A stretch of DNA of 64,000 bases, taken from assembly GCF_031877795.1 (NCBI RefSeq), contig NC_133934.1, forward strand, positions 104,906,610 to 104,970,609. Direction: 5' to 3'. Both the position numbers and the translations under genes were made by a program. This DNA comes from Strix aluco (Eukaryota; Chordata; Aves; Strigiformes; Strigidae). This document shows, piece after piece, positions 14,711 to 23,515 of the stretch (its first letter is position 1; each line of letters opens with the position of its first letter). The notes beneath the pieces are model-generated. The model saw only the letters and a list, made by a program, of their open reading frames with translations, ran no database searches and was not told the DNA's origin.

Positions 14711-15760
14711 CTGGAGCTCTGGGCTTTGCCTCACATAAGTCTAACCCTAAGATGTGCTTGGGATGGACCTTACCCTGACATCCCAGCCATGTCCCAGGGA
14801 GAATGTGGAAAGGGGAGAAAAAGTTGCTAAGTCTTCACACCCTTTGGCAGACCTTCTTAAGACTCAGCCCTCTTGGAGCTCTTGACTTTGTCTCTCTTCT
14901 AACCATAATCCAATTGTTAGGTAAGAGTAGTCACAGATTGCAATTTATCTGGAGACCCCAACCTATGGCCCGAGGAGAAAGACATTAGGGGATAGCAACT
15001 GTGGAGTCTTCCTTTAACTTATTGTCCTGGTTTCGGCCAGGATAGAGTTAACTTTCCTTGGGCTGAGAGGGAGCACAGCTAGAGGGCCAGTCCGGATCGA
15101 TCATTGGAGTATTCCATATCATGTGACGTCATGCTCAGTATATAGGCGGATGCATGCTCTCTTGCACACGCTGGTTTTGGTTTTCCGGGTTGGCATGGCA
15201 GGATTTTCTGGTGCGGTCAGATCGCTGCTGGGGGGGGGCCAGCTGCGTACCTGTCGTCGCGCTCGGTAAGCCACTGCTGCATTTCACCCATTTTGGACTT
15301 ACTATTGTTACTGTTGGTTTTGTTACTATTAGTAAATTTTTTTTTATTCAACCTACGGATTTATTCTTTTGTCCCTCCCCTATTTCACCAGGAGGTGGGG
15401 GGAAATAAACAACTGGCCGTGTGGCGATTGGCTACCAGCTGAGTTCAAACCACAACACTTATGCAACTTTTAAACTTTTTTTCAACCCCTTTCAGCTGGA
15501 GTTGTTGGCTTTGTCTCTCTCCTGACCTTAAACATAAGCCTAGGCATGGGATGAACTGTACCCTGAGATGTGTAGCATTGTCCCAGAGGAACAAAGTGCT
15601 CTTTGCACAGCCTCCCTCACCATTGGTCTCCCCCTTGCATCCCCGCTGCCTCTGGAGCTATGGGATTTGTGTCTCTCCTAACCCTAACTCTAACCCTAGA
15701 CATGGATTGAGCCTTAGCTCTAGACTTTCCAGCATGGTCCAGAAGTAAAAATTTTTGGGA
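14711..15760 (+). repeat. Degenerate tandem array, ~160-bp unit, interrupted by the solo LTR
   Basis: Four units start with a CTGGAGCTNTTGGCTTTG-like block at 14711, 14873, 15496 and 15652. Spacings are 162 bp, 183 bp (after removing the 440 bp LTR plus one duplication) and 156 bp. Shared later blocks include TCTCTCCTAACC, GGATGRACYNTACCCTGA and TGTCCCAGRG. The last copy contains three near-telomeric CCCTAA-type hexamers around 15677-15698. The array is strongly diverged, especially the second unit. Confidence 0.65.
15023..15457 (+). mobile_element. Solo LTR of an avian endogenous retrovirus, 435 bp, with 5-bp target duplication
   Basis: The element begins TGTCCTGGTTTCGG and ends ACCACAACA, giving canonical TG...CA termini, and is flanked by perfect CTTAT duplications at 15018-15022 and 15458-15462. 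Inside are a full CRE (TGACGTCA, 15124-15131), a TATA-like TATATAGG at about 15139 and an AATAAA polyadenylation signal at 15404-15409, in plus-strand order. The TGTCCTGGTTTC start is one I recognise from avian ERVL/ERVK-type LTRs, and a 5 bp duplication favours an ERVL-like integrase. No internal gag, pol or env sequence and no second LTR is present, so it is a solo LTR left by recombination. The intact duplication suggests it is fairly young. Confidence 0.9.
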
Positions 15761-17689
15761 GATAATTATTTTTCCACCCTTACAGGGGAGGCAGGTGTTT
15801 CTACAAAAATGGGGCATTAGAAAGTGTCTATGTGTGTCTTAGGCCAACCTGCAGATTATGTTGAGATGGTCAAGTTGCCCTTCCCTGTTTTGTGACAGTG
15901 GATTATAAACACAAGCTAAGACCTCTGGCCTACTCCTTACAGGCAAAGTGCATAAGTAAAAGAACGAACCATAACAAAATGTCTAAGCATGTTCCCAAAT
16001 TAGAGTTGGTTTATATCAGAATTTCTTCTTTAAAGAATATTTTGATTGTCAGAACTATGTATTTTGTTTCATGAGGTTGAAATGAGCCAATGTGGGTATT
16101 TATAATGGTATTATATCATTACTAGGATAATAAAACACATTATTTCTAATCAAGCATTGCTACTTTATCAAGTAGTTGAGGTTAGAAATATATGCTTTTG
16201 AATAATGAGCAACAGGCAGTTGAGCATTGGTAAAGATCAGTAGCTAGAATTTCTCAGTAAATTAATAGATATAAACTGTGTTAGAGCAATCGGCCTAAGT
16301 GACTAGGCAGGCATTCATACAATTCCTTTTTGGAAAATGGTATCCTTATCTAATGTGAATGCAATTTTTCCTACCCAAAGGAAACTTCAGTGAATGGAGA
16401 TACAGAAATCCTCAAGCCTTCTAAGTAGGACATATAGCACATGGTACCTCATTATAATTATGCCTATGATGGCATTTTGTATTTTTCTGGGCATACATGT
16501 CAAGTACCTGCTTGAGGTTAGTATCTTTGTAGGAGTTACAATTTACAGGTAATTATCTCAAATCATTGCAGTAGGAAAGAACACTATACCCACATCTATT
16601 TCAACAAAAGAGCCTTTACTGGCCCTTTTGGGTGCAGGGCATGGCCAAATATTAGCATTGCAAAGCAATTAATTAAAGTGGGCCAAAGCATGACTAAAAT
16701 GTCTAAAATGCCTCCATGAGTGACTGTGTGTTTATATGTATACAAATGCAATGGAAGGCAATGTAGACAAGAACTGAAATTTTGTGGTGATGACACTACT
16801 ATTAATAGTTTCAAAACCAGTCCTTTTTGCTCCAATGTTTGTAAAAAGCAATCTAAAAGCATTCACATTTATAGTCATACTATTGTTAAATGCCAATTTA
16901 TACCAATATGAAAGAAGGAAACCCCTCAAGCAGTGCTCCATAAGTAAATGCCCCTTGAAAAAAATGCTCACATAAACAAAAATTTGATTATATTTGAACT
17001 ATAGGTTTTCAAACAGACTAAAGTGCTGCAATCAACCAGATGTCCTTGTTGATAGGTTTGCAGCTATTGACTTACACTTCTTCTCATATCAGTGACTGAA
17101 AGCTGATTCATATTCTCCCAGAATATAAATTTTAAAGAAAATAATTCTTCAGCTGAATTTACATAATTGTAGAGATTGGAGCAGTGTCAGATAGCACATT
17201 GCAAGTAAAGATTTTGTATGTTGTAGTTAAATATAAACTTTTTTTTTCACTGTATACTGGAAGCTCTGATGCTAACACATTGGAATATACAACCTCTAAA
17301 ACACCAAATGTAAGGATGAATTTTCTGAGAAAAAAATTGTATGACATCCCCAAGTGCTCTAACATTTAGCTAAAAACTCATATATAGCAATAGTCTTGAG
17401 AATGCTAAGATCATTTGTGAAGGCTGCTCAATAAATGCATTTCTATACTAGAACATAAATACAAAAAGTCCTCAAAAGTCACAAAGAGTATCTTCCAAAT
17501 AGACCCAGTGTGCAACGACTAAAAACTGAATAGGGTTATTTTATATATCTTTAAATTTATGTATAGGGGTGTATACATACATATATATGTATTCACAATC
17601 TACTTTTTAGTCACAGAAGAAAAGGAGACAGCTTGCTTAAGGGTCATGTAAAAGTGTGCATGTACTAAACATAATACATTTGACAAGGC
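15761..17689. other. AT-rich non-coding DNA
   Basis: I see no gene or transposon. A few overlapping 60-90 codon ORFs at 16.6-17.4 kb on both strands lack any signature. Confidence 0.55.
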
Positions 17690-18549
17690 GTCAAAGCACA
17701 TGCTGGTCACATTGGAGTGTCTAGGTGTATATTGATTGGAGGTGATGACTGACATGAGGAAAATCTTACAGTCAGAGAGGTTACATATATGTGTTGGAAT
17801 AGCTGGTGGTGGTGATAAGAGGTATAGGGATATATATGGTGCTAGAGAGGATAAATTCCTGATGATGGGTTATAATGAATTGATGGTAATACTGTGTGTA
17901 TCTGCATATTAAAGTGGTGGGTAGTGATAATATGTATAATTGTGATGGGATGGTGGGCAGACAGTGATAACAAGATGTGTGAACTGTAGGAGGTGATGGG
18001 TATGCATGGTAAAATGAGTAGGTTGTAAGGATGCATGTGTGATGCTGAGTATAGTGGTGCTGTGGGGAGCATATATCAGCATATGCACTGTGGTGATATT
18101 TATGTGGTGTGGACCTGCTGTTCTTGACAAAAGTAGGTGGTGTTCATAGGCGACAGTTTATGTGAAGAGGCAAGTTGGTGTCCATACAGGTGTGGTATGC
18201 TCACACATACAAGTGGCTACAGCCAACAGAACAAGCAATTACTGAGTATTTTGTATGCATGCCTGTGCTGAGGGAGTGTTGATGCAATGAGCAAGTGTGA
18301 GGGTGTGTGTATTAGTGGGTAACAATGTCTGGTTAATACAGAATGGGCAGGTGGTGGTGGTATATGGAAATTTATTAAGTGGTTATGTATAACTATGTAA
18401 GGACAGACTGTATACATGGAGCAATAACATATAGGGAGATAAGAGACATATTGCCCAGAAGGCGAGGTGTATGTGAAGATCATACATTTAAAACCAAACC
18501 CAACATATATAGAGGTATGCTTGCCAGGGTATAGCGATGCAGTATTAGG

Positions 18550-19663
18550 ACTGCATTCCCACAGCATTCTCCTGGCAAAACTGGCTGCTCGAGGCTTGGA
18601 TGGGCACACGCTTTGCTGGGTAAAAAACTGGCTGGATGGCCGGGCCCAAAGAGCTGTGGTGAACGGAGTTAAATCCAGTTGGCGGCCGGTCACGAGTGGT
18701 GTCCCCCAGGGCTCAGTTTTGGGGCCACTCCTGTTTAACATCTTTATTGATGATCTAGAGGGGATTGAGTGCACCCTCGGTAAGTTTGCAGATGACACCA
18801 AGTTGGGTGGGAGTGTTGATCTGCTCAAGGGTAGGGAGGCTCTGCAGAGAGACCTGGACAGGCTGGAGCGATGGGCTAAGGCCAACTGTATGAGCTTCAA
18901 TAAGGCCAAATGCCAGGTGCTGCACTTCAGCCACAACAACCCCCAGCAGCGCTACAGGCTTGGGGAGGAGTGGCTGGAGAGCTGCCAGTCAGAGAGGGAC
19001 CTGGGGGTGTTGATTGACAGCCGGCTGAACATGAGCCAGCAGTGTGCCCAGGTGGCCATGAAGGCCAATGGTATCCTGGCTTGCATCAGCAATAGCATGG
19101 CCAGCAGGGACAGGGGAGTGATCTTACCCCTGTACTCGGCACTAGTGAGGCCACACCTCGATTACTGTGTTCAGTTTTGGGCCCCTCACTACAAAAAGGA
19201 CATTGAATTACTCAAGCGTGTCCAGAGAAGGGCAACGAAGCTGGTGCAGGGTCTGGAGCACATGTCGTACGAGGAGCGGATGAGGGAACTGGGGTTGTTT
19301 AGTCTGGAGAAGAGGAGACTGAGGGGAGACCTCATCACCCTCTACAACTGCCTGAAAGGAGGTTGCAGAGAGCTGGGGATGAGTCTCTTTAATGAAGTAA
19401 CAAGCAATAGGACAAGAGGTAATGGCCTCAAGTTGTGCCAGGGAAGGTTTAGACTAGATATTAGGAAGCATTTCTTTACAGAACAGGTTGTTAGGTGTTG
19501 GAATGGGCTGCCCAGGGGGGTGGTGGAGTCCCCATCCCTGGAGGTGTTTAAGAGTAGGGTCACATAGCACTGAGAGATATGGTGTAGTTGGGATCTGTCA
19601 GTGCTAGGTTAACGGTTGGACTAGATGATCTTCAAGGTCCTTTCCAACCTAGATGATTCTGTG
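18550..19663 (+). mobile_element. CR1 LINE, young 5'-truncated copy with near-intact reverse transcriptase C-terminal half
   Basis: An open frame from about 18554 to 19567 encodes the C-terminal part of the CR1 ORF2 protein. It includes the reverse transcriptase segments [19 protein letters not shown] and the catalytic FADDT box, followed by the CR1-specific region rich in [24 protein letters not shown] and [10 protein letters not shown]. The endonuclease and N-terminal RT blocks are missing, so the copy is 5'-truncated and cannot transpose. The frame ends early because of an apparent small deletion near 19558 (FKSRVT then stop), where the family normally continues a few codons. The 3' UTR follows and ends at a single ATTCTGTG octamer at 19656-19663. 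Low divergence from the CR1 consensus as I know it suggests a fairly recent insertion. An upstream ATG at 18467 is host flank. Confidence 0.93.
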
Positions 19664-20660
19664 ACTATCTGCTCGTGTTCATGTGTGTTTGGAACTGGTG
19701 GGGTGGATGAGGCATGTAAGGCAGCAGTGTCTGTCTAGAGAGGACAGTATGAGTAGCTATCAGTGTATATGACTGTGTTTGTCTATGCTCAGGGTATGTG
19801 TACAAAACAGCATGGTACGGGTCAGTGCGTAGAAGCTGTTTGTGGGTGTATGGGTGTAGTGTGGGATAAGCCATTTATGTAGTGATGGCTATGTATATGT
19901 TGAAATAGTATATGAATGGAGATGGTGTCAATGGTTTGTGTCACCATATAGTGCTGAGGAGGGTTTATAGCCTCACTCTCTGTAGATGCAACCCCCAGGA
20001 TATGCATATGTTTTAAGTACAATACTAAGAGAGGGGGTTGTAGCGCTGGTGATGCAGCATGTGATGGTTGAGTCTGAAGTGATCCTATGAGTGGAAGCAG
20101 TATGTGAGGGGACAGAAGAGTGGACAGGTTGTGTGTTTGCATAGCAGCATAGCACCATCGTGGTGTAAATAGTGATGGCGAGCTGTAGTGTGCAAACTGG
20201 TGCCTGCACTGTTGGATGTGTGATGGACAGAGGCAGAGCATGTGCTGGGGTGTTACAATGGGATGGGGGGGGCATGTTCTGGGACAGAGCATGTGAAGGA
20301 CAGGGCTGTAAAGTATTGGATGCTGTTAATGTGATATCTGGTGGGGGGTGGTGGGACAGGACAAGGTGGGGGGGCATGGAGCTGCGTGGTGGTGGGAGGC
20401 GTGGGCATTGCTGTTTCCAGGAAGTGCTGTGCACTTAAGAGTGAGAGGTTAAGTGATCTGTCTAGTGCCATGCCTGGTGCCAGCGCCATGGGGTGGGCAA
20501 AGCACATGGTGCGGTGACAGGAGAGGGTTACAGCAGCTGTGTAGGCATGAGGCTGCCTGCCCAGGTAACACTGCCCACCCATCCATGACCCAGGCTTTTT
20601 TCCTAAAGGAGAAATGATGGTCCCTTTGTCTGCGGTGCCCCTGGCCAGGACCTCGGTGCC

Positions 20661-20723
20661 ATGGAGGGGGAGTAGTGCAGGATGGAAGGGGAGGAGTGCA
20701 GCATGGAGGGGGAGGAGACGATG
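20661..20723 (+). repeat. 21-bp minisatellite, three copies
   Basis: Three consecutive units each begin ATGGARGGGGAG, at 20661, 20682 and 20703, so the period is exactly 21 bp with a few substitutions. The array is part of the wider G-rich tract upstream of SSTR1. Looser variants built on GTGCRGGGTGAG continue to about 20780. Confidence 0.75.
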
Positions 20724-20748
20724 CTGTCTGGGGGGGACACACCAGTGC

Positions 20749-20940
20749 GGGGTGAGAGGGCAGTGCAGGGTGAGGGAAACAATATTGGATGGGAAGAGCA
20801 GTGTGGGGTCGGGGAGCATTGCGGGGGGCAGGAGGGCAGTGGGGACAGGGTGGAAGGTTGCACTCCGGGAGCTGCCAGAGCTGCGAACAGCCGGAGGGCG
20901 GGATGGGAGGCGGGCGGGCGGCGGGGGGGAGTGGGTTGGG
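20749..20940 (+). promoter_or_regulatory. G-quadruplex-forming motifs upstream of SSTR1
   Basis: At 20749-20776 there are four G-runs of at least three separated by loops of 5, 7 and 3 bases. At 20896-20929 there are six G-runs separated by loops of 1-4 bases, followed by two more GGG runs to 20940. Both satisfy the G3+N1-7 rule on the plus strand, which is the non-template strand for SSTR1. They lie about 270-460 bp upstream of the start codon, so they could sit in the promoter or in a 5' UTR intron. Any regulatory effect is inference. Confidence 0.6.
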
Positions 20941-20950
20941 AAGGACACCC

Positions 20951-21007
20951 ACTTACGTCTCCTCCTGCATTTTTTTTTTTTCTCTCTTTCCCTCCTACTT
21001 TTCGTAG
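20951..21007 (+). promoter_or_regulatory. Candidate 3' splice acceptor upstream of the SSTR1 coding exon
   Basis: A long uninterrupted pyrimidine tract (T-run then CT-rich, about 20969-21002) is followed by CGTAG, with the AG at 21006-21007. A branch-point-like CTTAC lies at about 20952-20956. This is a textbook metazoan acceptor and suggests that SSTR1 has at least one upstream non-coding exon, which I recall is also annotated for mammalian SSTR1. I did not identify the matching donor. Confidence 0.5.
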
Positions 21008-21212
21008 CTGGTGACGCGCCGCTGCCTATTAATCATTCACCAGCCGGGGAGCAGCAGTCGCTGCCGCTCGGAGCGAGCGGCGCCGGCAGCCGGCTCATTC
21101 CCCATGCCAGCGCCCCGCAGCCGCCGCGCCGGGGGCCCCGCCGGGATGCCGAGCCCGGCCCGCGGCGGGCGGCTGCTGCGCTGAGCCGGGGGCGGGGAGC
21201 TCCGGGCAGAGG
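21008..21212 (+). other. SSTR1: SSTR1 5' untranslated segment of the coding exon
   Basis: This GC- and CpG-rich leader lies between a strong 3' splice-site signature and the SSTR1 ATG. It probably forms the end of the 5' UTR. An AT-rich element, TATTAATCATTCAC (21027-21040), stands out in otherwise GC-rich sequence. It could be a TATA-like or POU-factor site if transcription starts here instead. Which reading is right cannot be decided from sequence alone. Confidence 0.55.
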
Positions 21213-22400
21213 ATGCTCCCCGATGGCACCGGCACCAGGCTTCCGGGCGGGGCAGGCGGCGACAGCGGCGGCAGCGACAGCGGTGGCGGCGGAGCCGGCA
21301 GCGCCTCGGAGGAGGCGGCGGCGGGGGGCATGGACTCGGGCGGCAGGAACTCCTCTGGCGCTCCGAACAGCACCCTGAGCGAGTCTCAGGGCAGCGCCAT
21401 CCTCATCTCATTCATCTACTCCGTGGTATGCCTGGTGGGGCTGTGCGGCAACTCCATGGTCATCTACGTGATCCTACGCTACGCCAAGATGAAGACGGCC
21501 ACCAACATCTACATCCTCAACTTGGCCATCGCGGACGAGCTGCTGATGCTCAGCGTGCCCTTTCTGGTCACCTCCACCCTGCTGCACCACTGGCCCTTTG
21601 GCTCACTGCTCTGCCGCCTGGTGCTCAGCGTGGATGCCATCAACATGTTCACCAGCATCTACTGCCTGACCGTGCTCAGTGTGGACCGCTACATTGCTGT
21701 GGTGCACCCCATCAAGGCGGCTAGGTACCGCCGGCCCACTGTAGCTAAAATGGTCAATCTGGGTGTCTGGGTGCTTTCCATCCTCATCATCCTGCCCATC
21801 ATCATCTTCTCCAACACAGCAGCCAACAGTGATGGAACGGTGGCTTGCAACATGCTCATGCCAGAGCCCACGCAGAGGTGGCTGGTCGTCTTTGTGATCT
21901 ACACCTTTCTGATGGGCTTCTTGCTGCCTGTGGTGGCCATCTGCCTCTGCTACATCCTCATCATTGCCAAGATGCGCATGGTGGCCCTGAAGGCTGGCTG
22001 GCAGCAACGCAAACGCTCTGAGCGCAAGATCACCCTCATGGTCATGATGGTGGTGATGGTCTTTGTCATCTGCTGGATGCCGTTCTACATCGTGCAGCTG
22101 GTCAATGTCTTCGTAGAGCAGGATGATGCCACCATCAGCCAGCTCTCCGTTATCTTGGGCTATGCCAACAGCTGTGCCAACCCCATCCTCTATGGCTTTC
22201 TCTCGGACAACTTCAAGCGGTCCTTCCAGCGGCTGCTCTGCCTCAGTTGGATGGACAATGCTGCAGAGGAACCCATCGACTACTATGCCACTGCCCTTAA
22301 GAGCAGGGCATACAGCGTGGAGGACTTTCCCCCAGACAACTTGGAGTCAGGGAGCATGTACAGGAATGGCACTTGCACCTCCAGGATTACCACCCTCTGA
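21213..22400 (+). CDS. SSTR1: Somatostatin receptor type 1 (class A GPCR), complete single-exon CDS
   Basis: This encodes a 395-residue seven-helix receptor for somatostatin and cortistatin. The family couples to Gi/o at the plasma membrane, lowering cAMP and inhibiting secretion. From TM1 to the C-terminus it is nearly identical to mammalian SSTR1 as I know it. Approximate helices are TM1 61-88, TM2 98-122, TM3 133-155, TM4 179-200, TM5 224-250, TM6 272-297 and TM7 308-330. Visible motifs are the ligand-binding Asp141 in TM3, DRY at 158-160, the Cys134-Cys212 disulfide pair, CWMP at 287-290, NPILY at 323-327, a palmitoylation candidate Cys343 and a C-terminal TTL PDZ ligand. N-glycosylation sequons lie at Asn46 and Asn52. 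The first ATG is chosen because the N-terminal opening aligns with mammalian SSTR1, the length fits (human 391) and the -3 base is A. The second Met (residue 40) is less likely. Residues 10-45 are a Gly/Ser/Ala-rich stretch unlike the mammalian sequence. The stop is TGA. Confidence 0.98.
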   Translation: MLPDGTGTRLPGGAGGDSGGSDSGGGGAGSASEEAAAGGMDSGGRNSSGAPNSTLSESQGSAILISFIYSVVCLVGLCGNSMVIYVILRYAKMKTATNIYILNLAIADELLMLSVPFLVTSTLLHHWPFGSLLCRLVLSVDAINMFTSIYCLTVLSVDRYIAVVHPIKAARYRRPTVAKMVNLGVWVLSILIILPIIIFSNTAANSDGTVACNMLMPEPTQRWLVVFVIYTFLMGFLLPVVAICLCYILIIAKMRMVALKAGWQQRKRSERKITLMVMMVVMVFVICWMPFYIVQLVNVFVEQDDATISQLSVILGYANSCANPILYGFLSDNFKRSFQRLLCLSWMDNAAEEPIDYYATALKSRAYSVEDFPPDNLESGSMYRNGTCTSRITTL

Positions 22401-23515
22401 GGAAGCACTCCTGCCCCCCGCTCCCCTACTGTACTGCCCCCCCAGCAGGAGGGTGAGCGAGGCCAGGGCTGTGACATGGGGAGGCCGGGAGGGAGGGGGT
22501 TTCAGTCCTGCCCACCAACAGCGGTGTTTGGGACAAGAAGGAGCAAAGAAAACCCCACATCCTCGGTCTGCTGCCCCATCTCCCTGTCTGCCTCCCTTGA
22601 AAGAGGGTGCAGTCACTGATGCTTTGACACCCACTTAGCAAATTGCTGCACTCGTAGGTTGACTTAGGGTCTGGCAGCCAGGCTCTGCCACCCCTTTCTG
22701 TGTCTGATGAGTGGCTGTATGGGTCCCACAGCAACCTCTCCCCTCACCTTTTGTACAGATTGCCCTCTCCCTTGGTTGGTGGGACTCCCCAAGCCACTGA
22801 GTCGAGCCTCTTCAGTCAAGCCCCAGCAGTCAGGCTCAGACTCCCCCAAAACTGAAAGCAACCCTGCTCAGCATCTGTCAGTATGCACCTCCCCCCTCAG
22901 AGATTAAAAATGCTGGGAAAAGTCCCCTCAACACACAGCTTGTCCTCCCCCAGGAAGGAGCAAGTAGCCTCTCTCTGCCACCCCCAGGAATAAAAGAGAA
23001 AGCAGGGAGCAAAAAGGCCCCAAGAAAAGAAGCAGCATAGTCATGGAGCCGTCTTTTGCTTTGCAGACAGCTTCCACCTCACTGGGGCTCTGGCACTCTG
23101 TGCTACGCTCGGGGAAGCAGGGCAGAAAAGGTCTTCAGAAAAAAATCTGATTATTGCTGTGCTTCAGAGCTGCACAGCAGGTTGCTGATAACGGCAGTTA
23201 AACAGTCCTGTGACTCACAGGCAGCAGAGCGCCAAGCCAGGAGCCGGGGGGAGCACTGAGCTGGGAAATGTTTGAATGTGTCCATACATACAATAAAGTG
23301 TGCTAATAATCAAGTTTAAAGGGAGCGCTAGACTGTGAAGCTATTGTCTTGCACCTGCTCCATCAGCTGTGAAACAGCGATGAAGGGAGCTGAGACAGTT
23401 TTGTATGACCTGGGTGGCTGCAAAGTCACTTTAGCCTACATGGAAAAAGAGGGATTAGTCTCAAAACCTCCATCAGGCTCTGAAATAAATACTTGACAAA
23501 AAAAAAAAAAAAAGT
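22401..23515 (+). other. SSTR1: SSTR1 3' untranslated region with candidate polyadenylation signals
   Basis: No coding sequence follows the SSTR1 stop. AATAAA hexamers occur at 22989-22994, 23292-23297 and 23484-23489. The last is followed eight bases later by a genomic run of 16 A (23498-23513), which could prime oligo-dT artefactually. The second is the most natural end, giving a 3' UTR of about 0.9 kb, but this is inference. The small ORFs here have no recognisable family. Confidence 0.5.

Larger units (their letters stand above)
17690..20940 (+). repeat. G-rich, C-poor strand-asymmetric tract upstream of SSTR1
   Basis: The plus strand here is built from degenerate GTG, GGTG, GATGG and GTGTATG words with few C residues. 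Hand counts of 60-base rows give G 26/C 4 (from 17941), G 21/C 4 (from 18001), G 25/C 6 (from 19681) and G 37/C 6 (from 20341). The skew is interrupted only by the balanced CR1 insertion at 18550-19663 and ends at the pyrimidine tract before SSTR1. It looks like decayed minisatellite DNA. Long ORFs crossing it on either strand are low-complexity artefacts. Confidence 0.65.
20960..22400. promoter_or_regulatory. GC-rich island at SSTR1
   Basis: CpG-rich sequence begins at about 21008 and is densest to about 21400, then stays GC-rich through the SSTR1 coding exon. This is the usual pattern for a single-exon GPCR gene with its promoter or 5' UTR nearby. Confidence 0.6.

Noticed and set aside
15677-15698. 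Interstitial telomere site from a chromosome fusion
   Set aside because: Only three imperfect hexamers are present, and they lie inside one unit of a local tandem array, so a fusion is not supported.
18217-18939. 240-codon minus-strand ORF
   Set aside because: It is antisense to CR1 and the skewed tract and has no protein signature.
20253-20952. 231-codon minus-strand Pro/Ser-rich ORF
   Set aside because: It is the reverse strand of the G-rich tract. The Pro/His/Ser runs are repeat translations, not a protein family.
20614-21378. 254-codon plus-strand ORF before SSTR1
   Set aside because: It overlaps SSTR1 in another frame and crosses the pyrimidine tract and G-rich minisatellite. Composition explains it.
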